64,000 nucleotides of DNA, from the NCBI RefSeq assembly GCF_010389155.1, contig NC_057769.1:3968001-4032000 (forward strand). Direction: 5' to 3'. The position numbers and the translations under genes are program-made. Below are positions 1 through 12,777 of this stretch, piece after piece. Under the pieces are notes generated by a model. The model saw only the letters and a program-made list of their open reading frames with translations, was not told where the DNA came from and searched no databases. Origin of the DNA: Erigeron canadensis. Its lineage: Eukaryota > Streptophyta > Magnoliopsida > Asterales > Asteraceae. Numbering within the stretch: the first letter of the stretch is position 1; each line of letters starts with the position of its first letter.

Positions 1-613
1 ACTTAATCAAATGTATTATTTAAAGATTATATAATTATACATTATAAAATTTCAAACTTTAAACTTAGTTACATATTTATTTAAATTATTGAGTAATTAC
101 ATATTGATTATATCAAATTACCTTAACATTAAATTAAGTATGATATAATGATTTTTTTTCTTTTCTATCTTTGAACGTTACACGATTTTACGAGTATTTA
201 TTAAATAAAAATCAAATTCTTACTCAAATTTAATTAATTATTTATTTCTCGAAAATTAATCCTTTTAGGTTATACATTAAAATTGAACTTATGATGATTT
301 ATTTATGAAACATACATTATATACTTTTTTTCATAATTTCATTTATTGTTACATGATTGCATGTGTTGATTTAACTAATTTTAAGAATTTGAAAATTATG
401 ATTAGTCAATTGAGATTAGATCAGTTGTCTTTTTATATATATTAAGATTAAGATTGTAATCATATAATTCAAATTCGGAACATGCATTTTAATAGGGGTT
501 TGCATATAAATAAAGAGTAACGATATACATGATTAATTTGATAGGTTTTTATGTATGTTTAAAATTTTAGTCTTGACACATAAATTAAACCCAATATTTT
601 TTGTAATCTTAAC
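1..613. other. AT-rich intergenic DNA
   Basis: No coding frame, RNA gene or clear transposon terminus is visible. The sequence is strongly AT-rich with short poly-A and poly-T runs. Confidence 0.5.
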
Positions 614-623
614 ATGTAATCTG

Positions 624-857
624 CCATGGGGGTGTTAGCCTAGTGGTTAGGGGGTTTTCCACAAAGTGGTTTCCTCCTGGAAGGTCTCAGGTTCGAATCC
701 TGCCACATGCAAATGTGGTGAGGGGGCCTTAGTAATGCTATACTCATCTAACACATGAGGAGCAAACCCTTTAGGGCATTGCCAGGAGATGAACCAGCGT
801 GGGCGCATCTGCATGAGGGGTGTTAGCCATTTATCCGTTACGACCTTTAAAAAAAAA
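624..857 (+). mobile_element. tRNA-derived SINE
   Basis: The head has a pol III A-box-like stretch (TTAGCCTAGTGGTTAG, about 635-650) and a B box (GGTTCGAATCC, 690-700), spaced as in a tRNA. The body ends in an A-run at 849-858. A 10 bp direct repeat, ATGTAATCTG, flanks it at 614-623 and 858-867 and is a good target-site duplication. The intact duplication suggests a fairly recent insertion. Confidence 0.85.
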
Positions 858-867
858 ATGTAATCTG

Positions 868-1275
868 ACGTGTCATTAACAAATTATTAGTTATGTTTGT
901 AAGCCATCACATTATCATCATTTCTCATGAATAAAACACTTTATGTAGGACCGAATAGATCCGTTCAAGAAATGGTATAACCACGAGCGGGTGTTGTCGG
1001 AAAATGACACAATCTGCACACTGCCCCAAATTGGCACCACTATTTTGGACTCTTTTAACTTGAGATCTGACCTCGACTCACACCACTCCTCCCTGCTCTA
1101 TCATCCATTTTCAGAGTTTTGTTATGTTTTTTCAATAGTAAGTAATGTGACGGAACCATGATATAAATTGGCCCATAACACAACTTTGTTTACGATAGCA
1201 AGTAATTTGGTCCTTTGGATGCTTTTTGGTGGTTCAAAATATTTTTTTGCGATTCATATCAACCCATTAAAAGTA
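868..1275. other. intergenic DNA without recognised features
   Basis: Slightly less AT-rich than its surroundings. I see no convincing open frame or repeat terminus here. Confidence 0.4.
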
Positions 1276-1617
1276 CTCCCTCAGTCCCAATTTAGATGTT
1301 ACGTTGACTAACTTTGACTGTAAATAACTTTGTTTGTGTCATGTAACACTTGATATAAAATATATGAATGGATTGAGTTTTTAATGTATTTTTCGTTCAT
1401 ATAAGTTTAATGTCAAATATTAGTAAGTATTTAAATGATAAGTTAAAACACGTTTAAAAAACACGTGTTGTACCATTAAAAAACATGTTTAAAACAAACT
1501 CAATTCATATAACTTTCATCAAATATTATCTAACACAAATAAAATTATTTAATGTCAAAGTTACATATGTTAAACTTTAAAAACTCAAAACATGACGCTT
1601 TTAATGGGACAGAGAAT
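1276..1617. repeat. Stowaway-like MITE (degenerate)
   Basis: The left end reads TACTCCCTCAGTCCCA and the right end TGGGACAGAGAATTA, matching the CTCCCTCCGTCCC inverted termini of plant Stowaway (Tc1/mariner) MITEs. Several changes from consensus indicate age. A 25 bp stretch beginning GTAAGTATTTAAATGATAAG occurs inside at about 1421 and again just outside at about 1619. Confidence 0.6.
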
Positions 1618-1642
1618 TAGTAAGTATTTAAATGATAAGTTA

Positions 1643-1797
1643 AAGGGAAATGCTAAATACAGTCCTAAGGGCTGTATTTAACGTGCATAAAAAAACTTGT
1701 ACCTTCCATATTAAAAGCCCGCCCCCTGAGTTTCATGGTAATGTACAAATAATTTATGCACCTTAAACACAGTCCTAAAGACTGTATTTAGCAAACC
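1643..1797. repeat. short inverted-repeat element (MITE-like)
   Basis: The ends are inverted copies: GCTAAATACAGTCC on the left and GACTGTATTTAGC on the right, about 150 bp apart. A second short inverted motif (CTAAGGGCTGTATTTA) sits next to the left end. It has no coding capacity. I could not fix a target-site duplication, so the superfamily is left open. Confidence 0.5.
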
Positions 1798-2149
1798 ACT
1801 AAGTTGGATACTAAAAGTAAAGGCATTAAATAAACTAACTAAAAGTCTTGTCCTAAAATTAAAAGTTTTCATAAATTGAATAACTTTTTGTTAAGTTTGA
1901 AACAATCCAAAGAAATATTAAGTTTTGGAAACAACGTACATCTCAAGGAATAGACCAAATGTCTCGATAGTTAGTCATATGTATCATCAATTTTAAGCAT
2001 ACCGCTACAATTGCAAGTAATTCAATGATATCGTTTTCATAATTAAAAAGGATAAGTACGTAGTACAAGAAAGTAAAGACGTCTTGAAATACGCATAAAA
2101 TGCAATTATGGCAAGTCGGTAGTAGTTCTTGTTCATCTTTATCAATTGA

Positions 2150-2995
2150 TTGAAAATCTTTAATATACGGGATTATGACGTTAATGATATTAGATGTTAA
2201 TTTATTATAGTTTAAAATTTAATATACTAGTTTGAGTAATAAAAATTTGATTTATGTATCAACACTTTGAATTTATGTTGAAATATTTTTCTAAAATATG
2301 TTAATCGAAATTCTTTAATGTGACATGCTTAACGATATTTAAATATTACAAAATATAATATGTCTATTAAAGTTGTAAATTGTGACATACTTAAAGATAT
2401 TTGAACATTAAAAATCATAATATTTCACTATCCATTTATTTGTTTTATTGTTAAACATGGTATATTATATTTTAATATTACACTATTAGAAATGATATCA
2501 TATTTTTAGATCAAAGATATCTTAAATATTTCAATTAGAATACGACAATGTTACATGTTTTACTTATAGTAAATTATATTTTTATATGTTTCATCACAAT
2601 TATCAAAAAACACTTCAATAAGAAATAATAGTAAAATTGCTCTTAAAACCTTAATATATTTGCATAAAATTTTAACTATTTTTAATTAACTAATTTTATA
2701 TTTATATGATAAAACATATTATTGGATATATAATAGTTATTATTCTATTGGATATATGTCAGTTATTATTTTATTGGATAAATATCAGTTATTATACTAT
2801 CGGATATATATTAGCTATTTATATATTTTATTATATTAAAATTATTGGGTAAAAAGTGTAATTTTGTGATGAAAAACAAAAAAGTGTAAATTAAAGTCAA
2901 AATTGAAAATAAAAATCAATTTTAAAAAATCGAGAGCTATGATTGGTCAATTAGTTTTTAGAGCAACAATGCTTTTGTATAATAAAAGGTTTTGT
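2150..2995 (-). mobile_element. degenerate Helitron-like element
   Basis: The right part (about 2840-2995) matches, in reverse orientation, the 5' terminal region shared by other elements of this window at 48.94 and 51.7 kb: CTTTTATTATAC, then a GCTCTAA...ACCAATCA block. The motif AAAAAGTGTAAATTAAAGTC is also shared. The left end near 2157-2170 retains only a weak version of the 3' hairpin. Boundaries are approximate. Confidence 0.45.
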
Positions 2996-5378
2996 TGCCA
3001 ACAATTTTTTAGTTTTCTAAAACTAATATTACAATGCCAAGTGTCAAATTTAGGACTTGTTTTTTTAAACTAAACTTTTATTCACAAATCGTCAACTATT
3101 AAATGAGGAGTGACTTGTAACTTACAAGTAATATTTACATATAAACATCGAAAGTATTCCAATTTAGCCAACTAAAATTGCAATTTCTTATTTTGTTTTT
3201 GAACCATAAGAAACTAGTCATCTTAATTTCGTGGAAGACCTTTTCCATCTTCACGTTACCATCGTTGAATCATTTTTCGTTTCTAAGAATCTTAAATCAC
3301 ACTAAACCATCCTCATCTAATACCTACTAGGAGAAAAAACCCTCTAACACTTCATCCAAAAGTCCGACAACATATTAGAAAAAAAATCTTGCTTTCTTAA
3401 ACTCTTTAGGTCTCCCCAAATTCAAACCCCCATAGAGGGGCTTACTTACCACTAGGCTATTAACCCGTTGGTTCAAAATAACACATTTACCCACTTAAAC
3501 AACTTAAAAGCCTATATACCTAATCCAAACTCAAATACTTCCAGCTTTATCCATTTCATTGAGAAAATCGTTAATAGAGTTTAACCACATAGATGCTTAA
3601 ATGTACGTAACAGAGTTTGTGTGTTCTACTCTTCAATTACTATCATAAGAATTTAAAAGCTAATTGTTAACTTCCATGTCTAATCATTAAATATTAGTCA
3701 AAAGGTTAGAACTCCTATCAAGTTTATTTAAAAGAAAGATTATACATGTAATACCATAGATTGATAGAAAGATTATACATGTAATACCATAGATTGATGG
3801 AACATCTATAAGAATTTAGTCGTGCAAAAAACTTCATAGATCAAACTTTAAGATTTGCTTTTTAGAATTTCCGTTTCATAATTAAAGAGACTGTCGTTTC
3901 TTTCCCTTATATTTTAGGCAAATAATGGGTATATTTATCATTAGTAATGTTCAAAAAATAATAATCGTTAGTAACTAGTTAGTCTATAGTTATACCGAGT
4001 TTTAATGCTTTTCTGAATGGAATGGGTAACTTTGAGGGTAAATATTGATATTAAGTTATTTAATTGAGTAAAATGTGTTATTATCACATATTTAAGACCT
4101 TCTAACGCACAACGTTTTTATGTCCTCTCAATATTAAATGTACGATAGCTAGTGCCTTGCAGATTTGAATATCATCGTTTTCTTGTAATCATCATTTCTA
4201 AACACTTGTAATAGATGAATATTAAAATAAATCTAATTTATTTTTCGACTCAATTAGAATGAGTTAAAATGACCAAAGTTAAACCAATCCAAAGGTCTAT
4301 ACACTTATACGGTAGCAGAGATCTGAATTTAGCCAACACTTAATACTATTTAAAAATTTTCCAATTATAATCAAAACCTGCAAAACCTCACAGAATTAAC
4401 CAAGATTCATCTTGTCCGCGTTTAACCTAGCTGCAAACGTCTCACCATTTCTCTTCTTTTTAGGAAGGGAGCAAAATCTATTCGATAAAGACTACTAGCA
4501 AGTTGCTAGTCAGTCACCAAAGTACAAATTCATATACATTTACAAATTCATATACAATTACAAATTCACCATTTCTCTTGATATGCAAAACTTATTATTG
4601 AAGCTAACCCTGGTAACAATATCACTTGACTGCCGACAAAAAGTAGTTTCTCTAGTTTTGAACTATCCATCCAGCACCTTAAACAATATGATAATCAGGT
4701 AAATGACCAACAAAGGACTTTATTGCCAACTTTGTGGTAACCTTCATATTTTCAAATTAATAACCTCATAAATTCAATAGTATATACTTTAGAATTCAGT
4801 ATTTGGCGGTTACAAAAAACCGTATGATCTTATGTAATAAGTCCAAAAAAATATAAACAAAAAGGAAGTGAAACACTCATCCAGGCTCTTCAATGTGTGT
4901 ATGCTCCAGTGCAAGTATTCCTGAAATGCAAGAGTGAGATTGTGTTGTGACTTGTGTGAGTAGTTACCTAAAATTTGGATTGATTATGATATTATTTTAT
5001 ATTAGATGGTCAAAAAGGTATATTTCAAACCTGGGTAAAAATTAAAAAGAAACGGGTCAAATGGGTTAACCGCATCAAATGGGGTAAAAGTTAACCAAAA
5101 TGCTTCCAAATGTTTGAAACCTTCCGAATCACTTGATTATATTACTTAGAGCCTTTTTAATTAATTAATAATTAACGTAACAATTAAATATATATTATAT
5201 TAAACATTTACCAAATAAATTATTTTATTAAACGAGCCGATCTCGAATTATTCTGAAACTTATAAGAATCCATACGAGCCAAGCGCGAGCTCTTTAAAAT
5301 TTATGTAGCTATCACCATTATATAGAATGATTATATTATATTGTATGTGTAAACAAGAAACATACCTTGTGATGGTGC
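2996..5378. other. intergenic region downstream of the NDA gene
   Basis: No protein gene is visible. At about 3418-3475 there is a SINE-head-like stretch on the minus strand (TAGCCTAGTGGTAAG, then GGGTTTGAATTTGG). At 3735-3800 a 33 bp segment beginning AGAAAGATTATACATG is tandemly duplicated. The last few hundred bases should hold the 3' UTR of the minus-strand NDA gene. Confidence 0.4.
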
Positions 5379-8300
5379 TTATATCCGGCTTATATCACGA
5401 CCAAATACAAATGTAGTTAACCAATTTATCGCCACGTAAAATCTATTCCTCCAACTTACAACACGTGTGAGATAAGCAGAACGCCAAATGAACCAACTAG
5501 CAAATCCCGCAATTGACAAACCTTTCGCTTCCTAAACGTAAAAATCCCCACACAGATAAGAAAATCTTTTCCTAAAACAATATAAATTCAAAACATAAAA
5601 AAGACTTTTACCTTGCTTTGCCTGAGATCCACAAGAGCCTTGTAACTCCCAACAGTAGCCATGCTTCCCAAATGCTTATAAACAAACGGGGCCCCAAGTT
5701 CCATATCTCCACTACTGTTAGCATACCCACCACCTGCCTTACCAACCTTGTTTAGAAGTTCTGCCAGGTACTTACCCTCCCTCTCTGCCACCTGAAACAA
5801 ATGCATTCCCAAGTAATTACTGAAAAAAGAGAAGCGGATTGTGGTGGCAAAATGTCCAGTTTGGGTAGCAGGTCAAAGCAAACCATTTTGGGAAGGGGTC
5901 AGATTCACATGACAAGAAATTATCGGAACTTTAAAAGTTTTTTTCCAGATATAACTAGTGTGCAGATATGATGATAAAAGTCAATACTCTTTCAAGAATG
6001 AATTATGTAGTTTGTTTTGTTTTTTGCAAATAATTTTTATATGCCAAAAATTAACACTTTTGTTAATTTTCAACCCTTGGAGATAAACACAACCCAAATT
6101 GACTAATTCATAGGTAAACAGGTCGATATTGCACCTACAGAAGTGGGTACATGCTCCCTGGTGTGCACTTACCTGGGCCAAAGCTGGAAGTGTTGGTTTG
6201 CCGGTACTCTCAAGGTACCCACTACAATCCCCAATTGCAAAAACATCCGGCGCAGAAGGTACTCTTAACCACTCGTCAATGCCAATCCTACACGTCGAAT
6301 CATCCACAAATAAATATACATAAGACGAAAAAATAGTCATCAATTGCTCAAATCTCGCTCCATATCCAAAAATAGACGGACTATAGAGATAGAGTTGCTG
6401 AGATGACATATTGACCGGATTGGAGGGTCAAACCAGGTTTTTGTCGGTTGAACCAAAGCACTACTTGTCCAACTCCTATATTTTTTAGAAAGTACCTAAT
6501 GCTATAACTGATAACAATTTCTATGAATAACAGGGTTTAATCGTTTGCATTCATTTAAACTATATTTTAGGGTACTTCCAACCTATTTGAACTGTTTAGC
6601 TAATTTGGCCTGTTGACTTTTGTGGATAAGTTTTTTAATCGACTTGTTGAGTTTTTAATATTCCAAAGTGATCCATTTATAAGTAGATGCATCAGATTGC
6701 AATTTCTAACGACAGACTTCTAGAGGAACATTTATTACCTTCCACCAGGAGCCTTTGGAAGATCCATTTCTTTTATGAAGGAAGAGGGACCAACACCTGT
6801 AGACCATACCAACAAACCATATGGAACATCAGTTCCGTCGCTCAGAACTATCTTCTTAGGTTGAACATCTTTCACAGTTCCACGAACTAGACGAACTCCG
6901 GACTACAAAAAATGGATATAATGTAAATATGGTCAAAGTATAGCAAGTTAGCAACAAGCATAGACAAAGAGAATCCTATGACGGTTGATAGTATCTTACC
7001 TTAGTTAATTGGTTAGTAGCATATACCCGCAGGCGATCATCAAACGAAGATAGAATATCATTGGCCTGCAAAAATTCATGTGGCGTTCAAGAGTTTGGCA
7101 AACTATGTAAAAAGGAACAAGGGGCAATTTGGTCTCATTTGAAATGAATAAGACCAAATGGGTCAGATAATAAAATTGAGCCAAACAGAGAATGGGTGGT
7201 TCAAACAGATTAAACATGTCGGAAACTTCCCAATGTATATTTATAAGGAAACACCTTCTATATAAATGTGTTTTAGAATTTCAAATTATTAATTTTAATA
7301 ATTAAGTTTTTTCAATCATAACGTAATGAACATATGTGTGTGTGTGTGTGTGTGTCTGTGTGTGAAAAAACTCAAAAGATCGAAGAAACAGGAGTCGTTA
7401 CCAGTCAGCCCAATCCCATTTCAATTTTGTTAGATGTTTTAGCCATGCTGCTTAATAAATAACCTTCAAAGGTATAAACCTCACCTCGATCAAAGTAACG
7501 TGAATGTAATCTTTTACATGAGAATATCTTTGACGAACATCTTTCATGATAAAATCACTTAGCTCGCCACTGAATTCAACTCCAGTAGGACCACCTCCAA
7601 CAACAACACAATGCAAAAGTCTACGCTTTTCTTCATCAGAAATGCCTGTGCCAATCCCGTAATCCCAAAACATATGAACATAAATATGAATAACAGTTTT
7701 AGTGTATTGAGGTAGAAATTTAAGTTACCAGGCACATCAGAGAGCATCAAGTTAAGAAGCAGTTTTCTTCTGATTTCCTGAGCATGGTGCACCTCACGAA
7801 GGAAAATGGCGTGCTCTTTGACACCTTTAATTCCGAAAGTTGAAGCCTCGGCTCCAGATGCAATGATCAATTTGTCATATGAAATCTTGAAATCCCATGG
7901 CTTTAGTGTATGTATTCCATCTGTTATTGCTTGGCAATGCACCTGCATTGTAACATTTCACAAACTGACCTTGATTAATACTCAGTCTCACCGAGGATGA
8001 AGAGGAATCAGAACCGAATGAACAGTTGATTAAAGCTAGAGATAGGTAGATCATTATATAGTTAGTTCCGAATCATTATGTTATAGCAAATCTATACGTG
8101 CTTGAATCTTGATGCTTCTCCATAAATCTGAATATTTTTTTCCTCTAAAAATTGTAAAAAAGAAGTCGTCACGAACATAGCTACTTTTTCCCACACATGT
8201 CAAAACTGATCAATGTGAGTTTATAGTTTTTGGTAATTCGAGTAGCACTCGACTCTGTTGATTTACTTATATTTTCGTACTGGATTTAACTTATATGCCG

Positions 8301-9600
8301 GTACAGGTGTGTGGGCTGTGCTTGTACCTATTTACATCATGCCATTTGGCCACTAACATCTCCAATATATGCAATAAACATTCATATGCATTTAGTGCAA
8401 ACAAAAAAGAAGCATATTCTTTATATTATCTTTGCACCCCATTCCTTTCAACTCCAATGTATGCACCAAATTTTCAAATACACTTTCAGGTTACAAGATC
8501 TTATCTTGTCATCCAGACAATTAACATGGTATAACTAAGCTACTATCATTTGACTTTTGCAATGCTAATTGGTAGCAATTAAGTACAGCCACAACCTAAA
8601 CACATGAACCAAAATGTATCCAACTTGTCGCGTTTTGCTATGTGTGTATCCAATCTACAAATGATCTATTTTGTGAACTAAACTTTCAACTTATTGCTAT
8701 TTGTATGTATCTGACCTCTTATAACCTGTAAAGATGCGGCATTGGTTTTGTCAGTGGCTATCACATCAACACAATACAAAACTACCAGTTACTTATAGTG
8801 GCAACCATATACTCTACACAATATAGCAATAAAGTTAAAAGTATAATACACATGAAAAGTTGGATACCATTTGTTGCACTTAGCCCTATTTTCTAATTTC
8901 TATATAGTCTTCGTAGAAGCACCGAAACGAAATAAATGGCTTTCACAACTTATACATTCTATAGTCCATATACTCATTAGCATATACAATTACCAAGAAT
9001 CTTGGAAACAAACATGAATGTAAGAAAACCATTCAAATAACAAAAAAGATTCAAACTTTATAATCAAAAATAAGGAATCTTGAACATATACAATTCACTA
9101 CTTCATCATTCTCTAGTCAAATAACAAAAACGATTGAAACTTTATGATCAAAGAATAAAGAATCTTGAATATACCTCATGATTATTGACATCAAGCTTCT
9201 TACAATTGGCCAAAAAGAAATACGAACCGGGTTCGGTCGAAATCGCGGGCTGAATCCTACCAATGGGTTCAGCAACAGACCTAAATTCAAGAGTACCAAC
9301 ACAAGTAGAAGCTAACAAAGGAGTAAAAACCATATGGTTTCTAGGAGACACACAAACAACATCATATAAACTAGTATCTATCCCTTTCATCAATCTACAT
9401 CCAGCCCAACCCGAACCCAGAACCACAATTCTTGGTTTGTCGGGCTTTTTTGTGGGTCCCAACCCAGATGCAGCATTTTCAACAGGTGGTGTTGTTGTTG
9501 AAAAGTGTTGAAAAGAGAATAAAGGGTGTGTGTTGTTTGTGTGAGTGAATTTGTGTTTGACAGGTGGAGTGAAACGGGTCAAGTTTTTGAACCAGGACAT
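5379..9600 (-). CDS. NDA: internal alternative NAD(P)H-ubiquinone oxidoreductase, NDA type (mitochondrial/peroxisomal)
   Basis: Type II NADH dehydrogenase: a rotenone-insensitive, non-proton-pumping flavoprotein on the matrix side of the inner mitochondrial membrane that passes electrons from NAD(P)H to ubiquinone. I built eight exons, all with GT/AG borders and consistent phases: 9600-9175, 7942-7729, 7645-7485, 7065-7000, 6902-6739, 6287-6173, 5791-5612, 5531-5379. They give 492 residues, close to the roughly 510 usual for NDA proteins. Visible motifs are the FAD-binding GSGWAG (62-67), the NAD(P)H-binding GGGPTG (230-235) and AIGDCSG (361-367). No EF-hand insertion is present, which separates it from NDB types. 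The N-terminus is Ser/Thr-rich with few acids, like a mitochondrial presequence. The C-terminus is SRI, a PTS1-like tripeptide known from this family. An in-frame ATG six codons upstream (9618) is possible; the 9600 start gives [10 protein letters not shown]. Confidence 0.95.
7331..7364. repeat. (TG)n microsatellite
   Basis: A run of TG dinucleotides with one interruption, inside the NDA intron between exons 3 and 4. It is a likely length-variable marker. Confidence 0.8.
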
Positions 9601-9734
9601 GATGGGTGGGTTGGGCAAGGAGTTTGGAGATGGTGATGATAATAGAGAGCGTACAGGTGGCGGCTAAAACAGGAACAAGCGGTGTGAAGTTATTAGATGT
9701 TGACTGGAATATGACGGAAGCAAACAAAAGAAAA

Positions 9735-9740
9735 CACGTG
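9735..9740. promoter_or_regulatory. G-box (CACGTG) upstream of NDA
   Basis: A palindromic CACGTG lies 135 bp upstream of the NDA start codon. G-boxes bind bZIP and bHLH factors such as PIFs and HY5. NDA1 genes are known to be light- and clock-responsive, so the position fits, but function here is inferred only from sequence. Confidence 0.4.
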
Positions 9741-9806
9741 AGATTTGTGAGTTTTTATTTTTTCATTCTTTTATGTATGGTGGCGATTTTTTTTAATGAT
9801 TTGTAA

Positions 9807-11625
9807 TGGATATTCTTTTAGGTTTTATATGTTTTCCATAAATGAAATGAAATGCCTTAAATAAACTATTGTCACTTTTGTTAATTATTATTAGGTTTGA
9901 TTTATGCCGGATTGGGTCTAAATCGATGTAGTAAACTAGTAAAAGGCCACTTTGGGCCCAAACTACTTGTAATAATAATGTAAACTAGGTAGTTCTGGAA
10001 GCCCGCATCTACAATTGTTGCATTTGTGCGTTTTGCTTTTTAGAAACAATATCAAATACACAACATCGTAAATTTATTTGCTCACATGTTAATAATTTAG
10101 TTAAATATAAAATCAAAATAAAACTCAACAAAGAGATTAAAAAACAAAAAAAAGATTCGACATGTGTTGATGGTGATTAGGGGAATGTTCAACCTCACAT
10201 ATAGCTACGGGTATCCATTTTCATTTTTAAAGGCAATATTACAACTATAACATTATATTTATGTTTACTCCCAGAAATCATTAACGGTAAAAATGTTTTA
10301 AAATATAAACCTAGAAAACCAGCATATAAAAAAAAACTTACGAAAAATATTAAAATGTTTAAAAAGATATATGTAAATTAAATATGTTAAAAAACAATAA
10401 TGCTACAGATGTTATAAAAAGCTAAAAACTTACAAAATAATAATAAATATGAAAAAGCAACACAACAACAAAAAAACATAAACATTAAAAAAACAATAAA
10501 ATGTAAAAAACAAAAAACTTCAAACATATGTCATTCTATAAAGTATAAAATTTGAGTGTAAAAATGCTACAAAAGTTACCAAAATTATAAAATATATCTT
10601 AAAAAATTAAAATGTTATAGAAAAATAAAAAGGTATAAAATAGAAAGAAATAAAAAAAAGAGAATACAACAAAAGTTATGAGATAAAATTTCTTTTGTAA
10701 AACAATAAAATGTTATAAAATTTATTGAGTAGAACAACAAAATATTAAAAACCAAAAATCACGCAAAAAAAAAAAAGGTTATCTATATAAAGTATAAAAC
10801 ATAAAAATTGTAAAATAAATTTTTTTAAAGAATGTGGCGCTACTCATCCAAAAGAAAAATGAGGGGTCTAGATATAAATCTTAAAATTCCAATACTCAAA
10901 ATATTCCTGTAATAGAAAGGGAGCTAAGATATGATATGGGGACCTTTACACTGTGTTCTTGAGTTGTTTGAAAGAAAGAAAAGAAAAGAACACAAAGGAT
11001 TACAAAATAAGTTGTGTTATTGAGTTTAACTTAAAGATAGAAATGAAATGAAAGTGAAGGAGTTAGAAGGATTTTTTAGTTGATTTTGTTTAAAAAAGTT
11101 TCTTCCCAATTTTGGGGTGATTTAAAAGGAAAATATGATGACTTCTAATCATTTCATTTACTTTATAATTTAAACTCAATAACATAGTGTTAGGTTCAGA
11201 TTTGAGAGGATGGTCCAACCACTCCACCAAATTGTATTATTGTTTAATTATCTATTATATTAAATAAAAAAAAGATTGTTATGACATCATCATTTATAAA
11301 AATAACTTGCTTGTCACTTTTCAGTTCTTTCTTGATATTTAGTTTTTTTTTATTTAATTTACTTATGATGTCATAACATTTTCCTTTTTTCAAATTTATT
11401 GAATTTTTATTTTTCTTTTTTTTATGTTAATTTTTAAAAAAAGTTTTAATTTCTTTTAAAAATTCTAATAATTTATACATGGTCTTTTAAGTTTCATCAT
11501 CTAAATAATTTTGTAATAACAAATATAAAAATTATCTTTATATTATGCGAGTTACTAAGTTAATTATTATGTATACTATTTCGATGTTATGACTACCGTT
11601 TGATTGTTTCAACTTTAGTGGCAAA
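9807..11625. other. A-rich, low-complexity intergenic DNA
   Basis: From about 10050 to 10830 the strand is very A-rich, with recurring AAAATGTTA, ACAATAA and TATAAA words that look like a decayed repeat. From 10960 to 11200 it is purine-rich. No coding frame is supported. Confidence 0.4.
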
Positions 11626-11945
11626 TCTTTATATATACTAAAAGACAACTGACCTAATAGCTTATTAACCAATCACAACGCTTAATTTGATAAAATTAAA
11701 ATTTGATGATGTCATTATTAATATTAAAAATAAAAACGACATAGATCGTTCTACCTATCTAAAGATACACATAATTAAAATACTAATATGTTCATAATTT
11801 TGTAACCTATCCTAAATAGAATTCTATTTTAAAGTTTTACTGATAAATACATAAACACACAATTCGTCAATTTATCAAAACAATAACAAATAAGTATCCA
11901 AAGATACACATGATTAACATACCCAACACGTTTAATATTATAAAC

Positions 11946-11978
<33 letters not shown>

Positions 11979-12717
11979 TAAAATTAACATATAATTCTTA
12001 ATTTATTTGATCATTAATATCGACCTCATTCAATAAAAAACAACATGATATGATCTTAATCTTATCTTATCTTAATATATAACGAAAGACAATTCACATA
12101 ACATCAATTAATCAATCACAAATAATCATTAAAATTAATCTCCTTTTGTTTATGGAGTAACGATTGTCTACATAAACACAAGAAGGTACAAACTCTCAAC
12201 ATCTTATCTAGCTATAATCAAACTAATTGTTATAATGTTGTTATTAGTAATTGTAATCGGACTATAATAAGGATAATCATTGTTGTTATTAGTAATTGGA
12301 ATCAAACTATATTTAGGATAAATATTCTTCTTATATAAACTAAACCCAACAAATAAAATGACAACACACGAAATCATTGAAGATCTACAAACCAAATGCT
12401 ACTTTTATTGTTGTTAAGAACCATGATAAACAAAAATAAAATTATTTTTTTGCAATACATCAATGAAAATTCGGTCAATTGTGTAATCAAGGTTAAAATA
12501 TTGTTTTTCTGGAAGAGTTTGTATAAAAAAACTCCACAACATCATCTAGCCTTGATATAATTTAGCATTTAGTATTGACATTTGAATATCCCAATTCTTT
12601 TTTTTTTTAGTATATTTTTTACATTTCAATGTATAAGTATTTTTTTCGTTCCATATACTAATTTTTATATTGATAATGTTGTATAACCCGTGTATTTGAC
12701 ACGGGTTTAAAATCTAG
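11626..12717 (+). mobile_element. non-autonomous Helitron (complete termini)
   Basis: The 5' end is TCTTTATATATACTAAAAG preceded by A. The 3' end is a palindrome (ACCCGTGTATTTGACACGGGT) followed by TTAAAATCTAG and then T. This is the Helitron signature: 5' TC, a hairpin about 10 bases before a CTRR end, and insertion between A and T with no duplication. The 1092 bp interior has no Rep/helicase coding and includes an (AAT)n run at about 11947-11975. The same terminal family recurs on the minus strand at 26.05-27.18 kb. Confidence 0.85.
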
Positions 12718-12777
12718 TATATGTTATTATAAAACTTTTATTAATATATCCGGGTTGAACCCGAGTTAATTAGCTAG
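12718..12777 (+). mobile_element. second Helitron 3' terminus
   Basis: CCGGGTTGAACCCG followed ten bases later by GCTAGTA forms another hairpin plus CTAG end, directly after the complete Helitron. The simplest reading is that the 11.6-12.7 kb element inserted near the 3' end of an older Helitron. I did not find the older 5' end. Confidence 0.5.

Noticed and set aside
5588..5812. Standalone 74-codon frame
   Set aside because: It is exon 7 of the NDA gene plus intron read-through at both ends, not a separate gene.
8295..8538. Two overlapping plus-strand open frames
   Set aside because: They fall in an NDA intron, overlap each other in different frames and have no protein-like composition.
9606..9806. 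Open frame divergent from NDA within its promoter
   Set aside because: No motif, overlaps the NDA 5' region and contains the G-box; probably chance.
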